Both the position numbers and the translations under genes were made by a program. Of a DNA stretch of 64,000 nt, positions 45,130 to 57,206 are shown piece after piece; the stretch's first letter is position 1, and each line of letters opens with the position of its first letter. Under the pieces are notes generated by a model. The model worked only from the letters and a program-made list of their open reading frames with translations, was not told the origin of the DNA and ran no database searches. The DNA is from Plantago ovata (lineage: Eukaryota; Streptophyta; Magnoliopsida; Lamiales; Plantaginaceae), in NCBI GenBank assembly GCA_028274465.1, contig CM051456.1, positions 82,632,753 through 82,696,752 of the forward strand, written 5' to 3'.

Positions 45130-45712
45130 GATTTACCTCAAAAGTGCGTCGCATAAGAAGGCGGACCGAGACACAAAATTTTCACCGGGAAAATTCTTAG
45201 GTCTTAACTTATTAAAATAAGTACTGTGAAAGTTTCGTATATTTTACGTCAAAAGAGCGTCGCATAAGAAGGCGGAAAGAGACACAAATTTTCACCGGAA
45301 AAATTTTTAGGTCTTAACTTATTAATATAAGTACCGTGAGAGCTTCGCATATTTTACGTCAAAAGAGCGTCGCATAAGAAGGCGGACCGAGACACAAAAT
45401 TTTCACTGGGAAAATTCTTAGGTCTTAACTTATTAAAATAAGTACTGTGAAAGCTTCGCATATTTTACGTCAAAAGAGCGTCGCATAAGAAGGCGGACCG
45501 AGACACAAAATTTTCACCGGGAAATTTTTTAGGTCTTAACTTATTAAAATAAGTACCGTGAGAGCTTCACATATTTTACGTCAAAAGAGCGTCGGATAAG
45601 GAGGCGGATCGTGACGAAAATTTTTCACCGGGAAAATTTTGAGGTTTTAACTTATTAAAATAAGTACCGTGAAAGCTTCGCATATTTTACGTCAAAAGAG
45701 CATCGGAAAAGA
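45130..45712. repeat. tandem array, ~110-bp unit, about 5 copies
   Basis: The phrase GCGTCGCATAAGAAGGCGG recurs at about 45146, 45256, 45367, 45477 and, altered, 45588 and 45697, giving a unit of about 110 bp. Each unit also has TTTTCACCGGGAAAATT, GGTCTTAACTTATTAAAATAAGTAC and ATATTTTACGTCAAAAGAG. The last copies are the most diverged. Confidence 0.92.
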
Positions 45713-46225
45713 AAAGACACGAAAGAAGTCGTTGGAAATTTATGCAGCAAAATTTCCGTACCTCGAGGACTTGGAAATAATTTACATTTAATAGGTCAAG
45801 CAGTTTAAATTATCCGAACCTCAGTTAAGCAGTTTAATATTCCGATTCTTGGTTTAATTACTCAGTTGGAATAAGAACATTTTCTGGTTAACAATACGAA
45901 CCTCGGAGTTGTGTTTACGTGGAGTATCGGAACCTAGAAAGATATGGATGAGTTTGTCAAAGGGGGAGAGCATTGGAATAATAACAAAAGTGCAAAATTC
46001 AAACTTTGTAAAAGTTCCGGGGCTCAAAGATTTAGACGCAAGAAGGAGTTATTATTCATAAATAATAAAGCAGACATGAGAAAGTTCCTAATCTTGTGAA
46101 CTTGTCTTAAATACAGATACAAGGAGGCATACCTCCATGAGTTAAATATGTTCCGAATGTAAAAAACTTTGTTTAAAGTTACAGATTACTTCGGGGCATA
46201 CCCCGGATTAAAAAGAAGTCTTCAA
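45713..46225. other. spacer between tandem array and antisense gene
   Basis: Non-coding. It must contain the 3' end and poly(A) signals of the antisense gene on the minus strand. A degenerate TCAGTTAAGCAGTTTAAT-type duplication lies near 45796-45830. Nothing else is seen. Confidence 0.5.
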
Positions 46226-49200
46226 TCATTCACGAGTCCGAGACTGAGAGAACTTAGTAGATTCGTCGTTCTCGTCAACCTGATCCGGAGCATCCTGTTC
46301 CATAGCCTCCTGAGTCATTCGGGCAAGGGCTTCTGCGGCTTCAGCTTCCGCTGCTGCACGAGCAAGCTCCTCTAGATGAAGCTTCCAGCTCAACCAAGGC
46401 AGTGGGGCATATGGATTCTTGTTAAGTTCTGCGACGGTCGGAAACGGTGGAATATAAAAGTTCTTCTTAAATGAGCTTTCCACGTTTCCGGCTGCCCATG
46501 CCTCCGGATCAACCTCTCGTCTCCGGATCTCTTCCTTCTCCCTTGACTCCTCCCATTCTTTGCATAAAGTCTTCACCTCTTCGAAGAGGCTGTAATCCGC
46601 GGGTCGACCAATTACTGGATGGGGGAGATTTAGCCACGCTCGGTTCTCCTTCTCATATTTCTCAAACGGCATTAAGTACCAGTACCGGAGAACGTCAGGC
46701 ACGAACCCGGGAAGGCGAGGGTCTTGATTCGTGAATTTCAGATCATCACCTTCCGAAGCTACAAGACTTACAAACTCATCCTTGCCAAGTTCTTCGTTAG
46801 GGATGGTTGGAATCTGAGGATCTTCTTCACCATCCGGCCCTTTAAAGATGTCGAGCTTGTTAGCTTCCCAGTCGAGGTCCGCCGGAACCAGGCCCGCAAC
46901 TTCCAGTTGTCCGATACAAGCACTGAATCCGTCCACCCGTGCCTTGTCGTAGCCCATGGCTTTGGCATATTGAAAAGAGGTGCTTTTGAGAAAGTCTTGC
47001 ACTGTGTCCTTCCGGGAGCCAACAAACCCGATCATAAGAGCATCGTGGAAATGCTCTAACATATTCATATAGCAAGCATGGGTTTCCTGTTGGTCCTGGA
47101 TCAGGGCTAAGCACCCTTCAACCTCCTTCCGCTGCTTATCGTAAGCGGTCTGTAGCTTGGATAACTCCTCACGGAGCTTTGAGGTCTCGACAACCTGTTT
47201 CCGGAGCTCCAGCACTTCGCCTTCAAGGAGAGCCATTTTCAGCAGCTTAGTTTCCGCCTCTTGTAGGCGAACTCGGACCAAGGCAAGCTTTTCCGATAGA
47301 GCAACCCTCTCGAGTTCAGAAGCATGAAGGTTACCCTCCAGAGTGAACTTTTCATTTTCGGCAGCAACGGAGATACCCCGAACTGCCAGGCCAAGGTGCA
47401 GATGAAAATAGTTAAAAAGAAGGAATGGAAAATAGATAAAAAGAATGAACGGAAAGGTAAAAACAAGGAAAAGAATAGTACCCGTGAGAAGGATTCCTCC
47501 AACAGACGGACACGATCCATATATTCAAGAGATGCGATGCGGAAGATCTCCGTCTCCCGATCGAATTCCGCATCGTCAGCATACACGGCCGGACCAGCAC
47601 CCCGTCTTTTCTTGGATTTGACCGGGGTTTCAACCACTTGCTTATTTTTTCCGGTGGGATCGACAACCGGAGCAGCGGTAGTACCAGCTCCGAACTTCGA
47701 GGCCTTGAAGGCATCCCCCATTAATTTTTTGGGAGGGATCGGAGCTATAGTTGTCGCGGAGGAAGGACCGGTAGCAGCAGGGACCGGAACATGTGCAGGT
47801 TGATCGATCTCCATCGTATCAGTGTCCGGAGCCGTTTTGCTCTTAGCTTTACGAGGCTGCTTGGGTTGAGGCTTGGCAGCGTTCGTATCATTTTTCTTCT
47901 CCGCCTTTCGCTCATCGGAGCGACGCTTAGCCTCTTCCGAGGTGAGGCCCTTCCGGCTCGATTCCATTTCTTGAGCGGGGAGCTTCTCGAGCTTGCGGCG
48001 ATCCTCTTCTTGCCTCCATTTAACCCCATCTTTGGGGTGCTCGTGAGGAAAGACTGTCAGTTGGTTGGTGGTTCAGGTACGAACCTTCTTCCGCCTCTCT
48101 GCAGTCATTTTGGCTTGAATAGCAGCCTGGAGTCTCCGAGCCTTAGCCATCACGTAATCAAGCCAATCGTCTGAAAAACAAAGAAAGAAAAGAAGTGTGA
48201 GACAGTCGGAAAGTTAAAAAATTGAAAGAGGCGGAAAACATAAAAATCATTTTTTACCAAAGCTATCATTTTTATACGGGCCCAAGTCTACGGGGTCCGT
48301 GAGGTTGGCAAAGGCCGGAAGAGGTTGCATTGTTAGCACACGAAAGAAATACTTCTCCGGGTTCTTTGCAATACTCCGTGCCCGCATAGCAGCAGCCCAG
48401 GGGCTCCAATGATCCCGCACCGGACGGTAGTCATCCGGAGACTCTCTGTTAAAGTCGTACCGGATGTTGAAATATTTGCGCTCGCTTTCCGGTGCTCCAG
48501 GTTTTAACTTGTATCTAAAATAGAAGTATCGGGACCACCAGGCGGAGCCCAAGGAGTTTGGACTCTCAAGAATAAAGTAGAAGTATTGGCGCGGTTTGAA
48601 CTGCCAATAATAACAAGTCCCCGACAAGGAGACAGTGAAAGCCTGACAGAAGTTGGTAAAGGTGATTGGCTCGTTCTTCCTTTTCATAAGAACTCCGAAG
48701 CATATTAAGTTAGCCAAAGATATTGGCATAACTTGCATCGGAGTAATGTCCAGTGAGCGAAAGATAGCGGCGAACTCTTCAACAAACGGAATCCTCCATC
48801 CGAGCTCGAGAGAAATGACGAAGCATGTTAAAGCTCCATCGGGGCAGTTGTATATGGCATCGTCAGGACCCGGAGCAATGATCTCAATGTCATCAGGGAT
48901 GGTAAATTTCTTGCGGAGCAGCGGAAGTTGGTCTTGAGTTACCTTAGACTTAATGGTAGGTATCCATCCGTCCTCGTTAGTCTCTCGAGTTTCGCTGAAT
49001 AAGTGTATATCATCTCGGAGCCTCTCGTAATGTTTACGGAGAGCGGGCTCGAGATGATCCGGTACAGGAAAGAGAGCACCGCGGAACTCCCGTACTTCAC
49101 CCTCCAAGGGCTGTCCATCTCCGCCATTTTCAGCTCCATCTTCATCTCCGTCCCCGCCATTGTTAGCCTCCTCTTCATCATCTTCGGAAGGACTGTCTTG

Positions 49201-49713
49201 AGCTGCATCATCTCCGGCTCCCTCTATGGTGTTAATGGCACGGACCTCCCTGAGAGGCGCAACTTCATGAACCCTCGGCGGGTTGGATGTCTCCGGCTCT
49301 CTAAAAGTTAGCTGTGGATGGGCATATATAGGTTCTGAGTTAGCTTCTATGTCAGGATCGGAGGTACATCTGTAATTGTACCCTCCGTATCTACAAAGAA
49401 GCCGGAGAGGTGAGGGGAGTTATACCTTACGACGAGGAGGCTCGTAAACGGACAATTGACGGTCGAAAGAGGGTCCGTGAGATTGATCTCGACCAATCAG
49501 AGCATGAGAGCGGGGTACGGACGAGCTCGGACCAGCTTCATTCCTCTCCACCCGAGAGGTGGAAGGAGCATGACTTCCGCCCCCTATATCGAAAGAAGAT
49601 TCGGAAGAGGAACCCGAATCCGAAGAAGAAGAAGAGTTGCTGCTCATTGACGTCGATTCGGAGGAAGATGGGAGATATGTAAGATCTACGATCTTAGGGT
49701 TAACCTCGGACAT
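46226..49713 (-). CDS. antisense multi-exon gene of the Tat element (putative gypsy-type transposon protein)
   Basis: The minus-strand ATG at 49713 follows a leader intron. Exon 2 runs to 48258 with one in-frame TAA at 49420-49422. Its N-terminus is Ser-rich, then acidic (DDEEEANN), then a globular domain containing LFPVPDHLEP, LGWRIPFVEEFAAIF, QVMPISLANLICFGVL and SGTCYYWQFKPRQYFYF, like the PF04195 putative plant transposon proteins. An 87-bp intron (48257-48171, G|GTAAAA...TTTTCAG) keeps the frame. Further segments (48170-48081, 48029-47482, about 47340-46226) are basic/proline-rich and then a long coiled coil (LLEGEVLELRKQVV, ELSKLQTAYDKQRKEV) with an Ala/Glu-rich end. The later splice sites are tentative; the introns are about 51 and 100-140 bp. 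Extra antisense frames are known in Tat-lineage elements; their function is unknown. Confidence 0.6.
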
Positions 49714-50032
49714 CCTAAAAGCGAAACTAAGAAGGGAAAGGATAAGTGGTAGTCCGAGGGTCAGTTTATTTGTTTTTCAAAAGAAGAGAAAAAGAAAATA
49801 AGTATACTACTTATTAAACATCAGCGGAAAGTAAAAATTGAAAAGAGTAAAGGAAAGGGAGTTACCTGGAAGTTAAGAGTTGTGAAAAGGCAAAGTCTCC
49901 GAAGCTTCACAAGTTGGATTACGTAGTTAGCAAGATTCTTCCGGGGCTCAGATACGGAATGCAAAAATTTCTCTCTCTAGATTTCTTTAAAAAGTTTGTG
50001 AATCAAGAAAAAAGTTGACCAGCTATTTATAG
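49714..50032 (-). promoter_or_regulatory. promoter, leader exon and leader intron of the antisense gene
   Basis: A minus-strand TATA box (CTATAAATAGC, 50022-50032) lies about 310 bp before the ATG. The leader exon ends TTCCAG|GTAACTCCC at 49866. A 151-bp T-rich intron (49865-49715) ends CGCTTTTAG directly before GATG. The antisense gene therefore has its own complete transcription start module independent of the LTR. Confidence 0.65.
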
Positions 50033-50517
50033 TGAGTGACAAAATCGAGAAGTCCAATCGATGTGACCGTTGACATTAAATCTGGACCGTACAAAAAATT
50101 CAAATCAACGGATGAGATGAAGACAACACACGAAAGTTACTGTTCAAACCCTCGAAAGCTGTGACCTACGTGGAATGATAGATAAGGAATGGATCGGGGT
50201 CATTATCCAGATGACAAGGTCCGAAAATTATTTTAAAATGGAAAATTTTATCATAACATACACATAGGCACGGATACTTAGTATACGCGCGCATTAAGCT
50301 TATCAGCATATAGACACGGATAGTCTGCATAACATTCATCATATTTGCATTAAAATGATGATTCGGACCCTGATTATTTGGATAACGACGAAGAATTGGA
50401 TACAGTGCAACGGAACAACATGGATACGGACACGGCGTCCAAAACACTACCTCATGAAAAACGGACACGACGTCTAGTGAAGTAATGACACAGGTACGGA
50501 ATACAAGAGATACGGAC
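50033..50517. other. 3' non-coding part of the Tat element, left of the nested complex
   Basis: No coding sequence. Several near-repeats of TACGGACACGACGTC-type words (about 50400-50520) are present. The last six bases (50518-50523, ACGTCG) form the target duplication of the nested complex. Confidence 0.55.
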
Positions 50518-50524
50518 ACGTCGT

Positions 50525-51798
50525 TGATGAACGCGGATTTGTCGGTTCCGAATTCAAACAAATAATATTTATTATTTAGCCAAAGGCAATCCACGACTAC
50601 AACGAAAACCGTAGTGTAGCAGTAGAATGACTCGAGTGTCGTTCTCTCAGGACTATAACTAGCTTTATCAAGTCTAATTTAGAATATAAAAACAGCAGAT
50701 GGATAGCAAAGGGGTTTCTAGCAGATAATGGAGATTGGTGATAGTATGATCCTTCAAAGCATAACGGGTCGATAATCATGCATAAATTCCTCGGTCTTGC
50801 ATGGAGATCTTTGATCAATCTAATGTCCTGTTGCAATTATTAAGCACTACGAAGATAATGGGTCTGACAAGTCAATCACTATTGTCCTATTGTGTTCCGT
50901 AATTATTCAACACTACGAAGATAAACTCGCGTATAGGTCGACGAGGGTCCAATTGTGCATAATAATTAATACAACATACGAGAATTTAGGCTGAGCCTGA
51001 ACAACGAAATAAAGAAATAACACGGAGTATAATGCGCGATATAGCCATTAGCATGATTATCTTCCCTTCGCTAAGAATTCACATACTACCACCAACGATA
51101 AGTTTAGCTACTCATAATAGGCATGCAATCAACAGAAATCATAGAAGAAAACATGTTGAAAGATAAATAAGAATAAGTAGAATAAACTGTAAGATACAAT
51201 GTTACCGAAGGTTGTCAATCTCCGAAGAATTGCGATCCTACAAGCTCCAAACTGCTATGAAAAAGTGTCCCCTAAGCTACGAACCCCCAGAACAGGCTCT
51301 GGGAAGTCCCTACCTAAAACTACAGAGAGAGGTGAGAAGGTAGGTCTGGAAAAGTATGATTTTCGGAGAAAACTGAGCAACTATATATAGGCCTCGAATA
51401 AGTGTGGCGCGGTTCGCCCCACCTCTGGGGTGGTTCGCCCCGGAGACTTTTTCGCGGAATTCCGCGTTTTCGACGCGTTTTTGGATTTCTTCCCCTTTTC
51501 GGACTCGGTTTCTGACTTCTAGTGGCCTTCTAACCTCCAGATTCGACCCCTAGACTCCAAATCGTATCCGGAAACCTTCAGATACTCCAAATAGGCTTCT
51601 GGAACACCAATTCCTTGTCAGCTTCAATATAATTGCTCGGAAATCCTCGATTTTCCACCAAAACCTGTAAAATAAAATCTAAAGGGAAACGTGACACTAT
51701 TCTAATAAAATGCACTAAAATATAACTTAAATTAACATTGGGGATAGCTAAAATAGGTGAAAAAGACTCAAATGAAAGTGTAAAATACACATTCATCA
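50525..51798 (-). repeat. LTR a of the complex (3' terminal)
   Basis: 1274 bp from TGATGAACGCGG to TACACATTCATCA. It has a TATATATAG promoter motif on the minus strand (51381-51390) with two GC palindromes upstream (51404-51441). It is followed by the purine tract GGTTTGGGGAG-like sequence of interior a (minus strand). Confidence 0.9.
51404..51441. repeat. GC-palindrome array, LTR a (2 copies)
   Basis: GCGCGGTTCGCCCC and GGGGTGGTTCGCCCC, about 14 bp upstream of the TATA box in LTR orientation. This is the smallest array of the three sister LTRs. Confidence 0.8.
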
Positions 51799-53357
51799 AA
51801 CTCCCCAAACAGAACCTTTGCTTGTCCTCAAGCAACTAAGCTAGACTCTAAAACAAAAAACAATGCAAGACACAAAATGGAGTCTCATGCCAAATAAAAT
51901 GAACTAATCTACTGAATCTACCAAAAAACATATGAACAAAAACCATATAAATCAAAGCATGAATATAGGTTGAAGAATACCTCGATTGACTTATACACAT
52001 CCACATAAGCACTTATGTCAAGACAAGATAGTCTCTCGTAACATTCTCTACCTGGACCTAGTCAGTGACGACGTAATGAAGCATGCTAAGATACGAATGG
52101 TTGTCCCGTGCCTATGAAACTGAGGACTTACTGCTGTTCCACCATGTTAAGACTTTCCCTCAAAGTGGTCGAACCAGTACTGGCTCTCATCAAACGAAGG
52201 AGAGTTCCCTATAAAAGATAACACTCCCCTATTCTACCCATCTCTCAAGTAAAGTTTTAAGCTATTCACCACTTCCTGAATGGCAGGACGAGGGTGGTCT
52301 AGAACAGATGACACTCAAGACAAAAAAGATAAAAAATAGAAAAACACGATTACGAACATTACAAGAATTGGAAAAGACACAACACTTTGCTAAACTGCTA
52401 TTTGACTTTCTTTTTTGGACCCTTCTTTGCTTTTTTGGGGTCTTTTCTTTTTTTCTTTCCAGTTTCGTTTCCTTCTCTTTTTTTTCTTTTTTCTGGAATT
52501 TTTCTTTCTTTTTTTTTCTAGCCAGCAGTAGCATAACAAAAAGAGAAACAAAATGACTCACACGACTTTCCCAAACCTATTCGAAAGAATAGGTTGGAGT
52601 ACAAAATTTACGGAAAAATAAAATCACGATACGGAAATGAAAAACGAAAACAAGTCTAATGATGGTGTAACCCCCTCCCCAAACCTATTCGGAAGAATAG
52701 GTTATAAACAAAGGATCACACAACCTCACACTACCTCCTTCCTAGGCATTTAGCAATCTCAAAGCATGGTGAAGACTTGTTGCCTCTTAGGTACATAAGT
52801 ACTCGGGAAAACAACCATAAGACCCTAACATGCATCATCCTATTATAAAGGCCTTCGTGAACCGCAGTAGAGAAAACACCACTAAGTGATGTCGAGACTA
52901 CCAAGCTTAACTAAGTGCAATACATAAATGTGACAAGCCAAGCGAGAAAAACCTCAAACAAATTCATAGAGATGAAGCATACGATTAATGGCATAGTTAG
53001 TTGATCTACCCAATAAAAAAGTTCAAAAAATTCGGCAATAAACTCCATATAAAACATGCAAGACTATCCTAGGAAAGCAGTAAACGTGCAAATGCAATTA
53101 AAAAAAAAAAACAAGACTATCCTACTCAACATCACAAAGCCAAACAATACTTCACATCATGGTTCACATCCCATCCCCCTCATGAAACTTAAGCTAGTCC
53201 CTAGCAAAAGAGAATGAGTAAAAGTGATACTAGATGTTACCGAACGGTTTGGCCTCGGTCGGCTGAGTATTCAAGAATGGACTCAATAGTACCTCCCACG
53301 GTGGCCGCCATTCTCTTGGTCCGATGTAGCAAAGAGACCTAGGAAGCTTCAAAGATC
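51799..53357 (-). other. 3' non-coding part of interior a
   Basis: Collinear with 10499-12400 of the first element (same openings, pyrimidine-rich tract near 52436-52520, AACCTATTCGNAAGAATAGGTT inverted motifs). No coding sequence. Confidence 0.7.
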
Positions 53358-54821
53358 TCACCATGGTGAATGGACTGGTTTGCTTTGCAGGCATATCAAT
53401 AAGGACTTCATCAATAGGAGGACATTCACTTTGACTTCATCGAGGTGCTTGTTTAGTGGTGGCTCCTGTGTATCTTGCTTGTCAAGCTTTCCACCTCGGA
53501 GAAGTAGATTCACCTCTTTGTACTTAAGAACCTCAGTAGTAACGGAAGAAAGTGGTTTTGGGTTGATGTGAATGTCTGGGAGTAAAGAAACAGGGGAGTT
53601 GGGGTCGTCCAGCTCACTGGTCATGGGAGGCGGTTCTCCCCCCATGCTGGGCGACTCACCCCCCACCTCCAGAGGGGCGTCGCCTTCCAATCCTTTCTCC
53701 TCTTCAAGTTCTCGAACCTCTTCTTCTTCAGCACAATTCAACAAGCTGAATTCTTCCGTAAGATGCTCAGTTACTTCAACTTCTTCAACAAATTTTGCTA
53801 TACGAAGGTCATCTTCAACTTGCTCGGCATGTGCATCTTCCTCACTGATTTCTTCGGCTTCAAAATACTCCTCGGATGAGCTTCCTGCTTCACCTCGATC
53901 TACTTCCTGGGGGGTATCCTCGACTGCTTTACCGCACCTTCCACACTTCAGTAGGCTAAGCTCTTTGATAAGTTGCTCAGTTACTTCGACCGCTTCAAAA
54001 TCCTTCTCGATGCGAAGATTGTTCTCAGCTTGCCCTGCGTGTGCTATCTCGAAAACACTCTCAATGGCTTTAATCCCTGCGTAAAACGCAAGTTCCTCCT
54101 CCTCACTGATGTCTTCTTCCTCAGAATATTCTTCGTATAACCCGTCAGTTTCGTCTTGATTTGAGTATATGTTGGCGACTTCATTCGACATTATTTTCTC
54201 GGATTGTGCGGATCCATTGGCGTACTTTTGAAAGACCTTCACTGCCTCTTCAACTGTACATTCTTCTAAACCTCCACACATCCCATCCACTTGAAGCCTG
54301 ACTTCATCTCGTAGTCCTCCAACAAAAAACCAAATCAGCTCCCCATCGTCGAAACGGTGGTGGGGGCACTCACGTTTATACAGCTCAAAACGTTCATAGC
54401 TGTCACAGAACCGCTCGTATTCTCCTTGCTTGAAGTATTCGATCCGATTCCGAAGTGCAATCGTCTCATGGTAACGCATGAAACACGCCAAGAACTCCTC
54501 TACTACTTGGCTCCAGGTCTTCAGTGATCCTGGTGCTAACCTTGCTATCTATATCCTCGGTTCATATCCCAAAGCAAAAGGAAATAATTTCCTGCATAAT
54601 TGATCCTCGGTGAACCCCTTTGCTGGAACTTTTGCTATTTCCTCTTCATAGGACCTGATGAAGCTTATTGGATTCATATCCTCTCCTTCTTCGAACCTTG
54701 GTATCCTTCTCACTATGGTGCTTGTTACCTCATGCCCCGATAACTCTTCTTCCAAGTATATAGCTGACCCCCTCCTGACTTGCGAGAACGTCGGTGTCAA
54801 ACGGGCTTTTAAGGTCGTCAT
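53358..54821 (-). pseudogene. gag: gypsy gag with duplicated acidic module, no protease
   Basis: ATG at 54821 opens a Gag with the usual core: FIRSYEEEIAKVPAKGF, then TAG at 54549-54551 in frame, then FLACFMRYHETIALRNRIEYFKQGE and KRECPHHRFDDGELIWFFVGGL. After the core comes an unusual acidic region with two copies of a module of about 80-95 residues (EEDISEEEE...LRIEKDFEAVEVTEQLIKELSLL, then EEISEEDAHAEQ...LRIAKFVEEVEVTEHLTEEFSLL). A Gly/Pro stretch follows, encoded by GC-palindrome DNA at 53626-53683. No zinc knuckle of the normal type and no DTG protease are present. The frame ends at 53358. It differs strongly from the Gag-protease of interior b, so a distinct sub-family is likely. Confidence 0.75.
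53626..53683. repeat. GC-palindrome units inside a gag frame
   Basis: GGCGGTTCTCCCC, GGGCGACTCACCCC and GGGGCGTCGCC occur consecutively. They are diverged copies of the LTR palindrome, here translated as GGESPSMGGEPPPM. Confidence 0.65.
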
Positions 54822-55073
54822 ACCTGGAAATCTGTATCAGGAGTAACTCAAAACCAAAAATTAGCCTCGTTAGAATTTTCGAAAATCGAGAATATTTCTA
54901 GATATCGAATACTACTAAGGCTAGGAAAGGAGAATTAGAAACAGACTAGGAAAGCAGTATCAGAGAGAGATTAAAAAGGAAAACTAAAACTAATAGAATT
55001 AGGAATCGAAAGCTGAAAATATAAACAAATTAAACAGAAAAAAGGAGTATAGTCCCCGGCAACAGCTCCAATT
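54822..55073 (-). other. leader and primer site of interior a
   Basis: Non-coding leader. The primer site next to LTR b reads TTGGAGCTGTTGCCGGGGAC on the minus strand, mutated in the GGCGCC part compared with the family consensus, so priming is probably impaired. Confidence 0.7.
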
Positions 55074-56377
55074 TGATGAACGCGGATTTGTCGGTTCTGA
55101 ATTTAAACAAATAATATTTATTATTTAGCCAAAGGCAATCCACGACTACAACGAAAACCGTAGTGTAGCAGTAGAATGACTCGAGTGTCGTTCTCTCAGG
55201 ACTATAACTAGCTTTATCAAATCTAATTTAGAATATAAAAACAGCAGACGAATAGCAAAGGGGTTTCTAGCAGATAATGGAGATTGGTGATAGTATGATC
55301 CTTCAAAGCATAACGGGTCGATAATCATGCATAAATTCTTCGGTCTTGCATGGAGATCTTTGATCAATCTAATGTCCTGTTGCAATTATTAAGCACTACG
55401 AAGATAATGGGTCTGACAAGTCAATCACTATTGTCCTATTGTGTTCCGTAATTATTCAACAGTACGAAGATAAACTCGCGTAAAGGTCGACGAGGGTCCA
55501 ATTGTGCATAATAATTAATACAACATACGAGAATTTAGGCTGAGCCTGATCAACGAAATAAAGCAATCACACGGAGTATAATGCGCGATATAGCCATTAG
55601 CATGATTATCTTCCCTTCGCTAAGAATTCACATACTACCACCAACGATAAGTTTAGCTACTCATAATAGGCATGCAACAACATAAATCATAGCAGAAAAC
55701 ATGTTGAAAGATAAATAAGAATAAGTAGAATAAACTGTAAGATACAATGTTACCGAAGGTTGTCAATCTCCGAAGAATTGCGATCCTACAAGCTCCAAAC
55801 TGCTATGAAAAAGTGTCCCCTAAGCTACGAACCCCCAGAACAGGCTCTGGGAAGTCCCTACCTAAAACTACAGTGAGAGGTGGGAAGGTAGGTCTGGAAA
55901 AGTATGATTTTCGGAGAAAACTGAGCAACTATATATAGGCCTCGAATAAGTGTGGGGCGGTTCGCCCCACACACCGGGCGGTTCGCCCTGTGTCGCCCCA
56001 CGTCTGGGGCGGTTCGCCCCGGAGACTTTTTCGCGAAATTCCGCATTTTCGACGCGTTTTTGGATTTCTTCCCCATTTCGGACTCGGTTTCTCACTTCTA
56101 TTGGCCTTCTAACCTCCAGATTCCACCCCTAGACTCCAAATCCTATCCGGAAACCTTCAGATACTCCAAATAGGCTTCTGGAACACCAATTCCTTGTCAA
56201 CTTCAATATAATTGCCCGAAAATCCTCGATTTTCAACCAAAACCTGTAAAATAAAATCTAAAGGGAAACGTGACACTATTCTAATAAAATGCACTAAAAT
56301 ATAGCTTAAATTAACATAGAGGATAGCTAAAATAGGTGAAAAAGACTCAAATGAAAGTGTAAAATACACATTCATCA
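55074..56377 (-). repeat. LTR b of the complex (central, shared)
   Basis: 1304 bp, TGATGAACGCGG...TACACATTCATCA. It serves as the 5' LTR of interior a. To its right, interior b joins without a purine tract. TATA at 55930-55938. Three full palindromes plus a partial one at 55953-56020. Confidence 0.9.
55953..56020. repeat. GC-palindrome array, LTR b (3-4 copies)
   Basis: GGGGCGGTTCGCCCC, GGGCGGTTCGCCC, a partial TGTCGCCCCACG and GGGGCGGTTCGCCCC in a row, just upstream of the TATA box. Confidence 0.85.
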
Positions 56378-57206
56378 AACAAAAAGAGAAACAAAATGAC
56401 TCACACGACTTCCCAAAACCTATTCGAAAGAATAGGTTGGAGTACAAAATTTACGGAAAAGGAAAAATAAACTCACGATACGAAAATGAAAAACAGAAAC
56501 AAGTCTAATGATGGTGTAACCCCCTCCCCAAACCTATTCGGAAGAATAGGTTATAAACAAATGATCACACAACCTCACACTACCTCCTTCCTAGGCATTT
56601 AGCAATCTCAAAGCATGGTGAAGACTTGTTGCCTCTTAGGTACATAATTACTCCGGAAAACAACCATAAGACCCTAACATGCATCATCCTATTATAAAGG
56701 CCTTCGTGAACCGCAGTAGAGACAACACCACTAAGTGATGTCGAGACTACCAAACTTAACTAAGTGCAATACATAAATGTGACAAGCCAAGCGAGAAAAA
56801 CCTCAAACAAATTCATAGAGATGAAGCATACGATTAATGGCATAGTTGGTTGATCAACCCGATAAAAAAGTTCAAAAAATTCGGCAATAAACTCCATATA
56901 AAACATGCAAGACTATCCTAGGAAGAATGTAGTGAATGCAACCTAAAAAATCTAAGAAAGCAGTAAACGTGCAAATGCAAGTGCAGATGGATAAAGCATG
57001 TGAGGTACTATACTCATCCTACCAATACCAAGCTCCAAACTAACAACATTAGATCACTTAAATCCCATCCCCCCTCATGAAATTTACGCTAGTCCCTAGC
57101 AGTAAGAAAATGAGGAAATAAGATGTGATACTAGATGTTACCCCATGGTTTGGCCTCGGTCGGCTGAGTATGCTGCCTTTGAGTTATTGGGCCCGCTCTA
57201 GGAGCT
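56378..57206 (-). other. 3' non-coding part of interior b, deletion junction at left
   Basis: The first bases (AAACAAAAAGAGAAAC) correspond to about 52535 of interior a, so about 735 bp between the LTR and this point are missing, including the purine tract. The rest is collinear with 52560-53100. No coding sequence. Confidence 0.7.

Noticed and set aside
47324..47803. Plus-strand 159-codon Lys-rich frame
   Set aside because: Antisense of the coding antisense gene and its intron; composition reflects the T-rich intron.
50597..50836. 79-codon frame present in all three LTRs of the complex
   Set aside because: Identical position in every LTR copy and no recognisable protein features; most likely chance conservation through LTR identity.
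53572..54084. Plus-strand 170-codon Ser-rich frame
   Set aside because: It is the mirror of the acidic Gag module on the other strand; serine-rich composition is a shadow of Glu codons.
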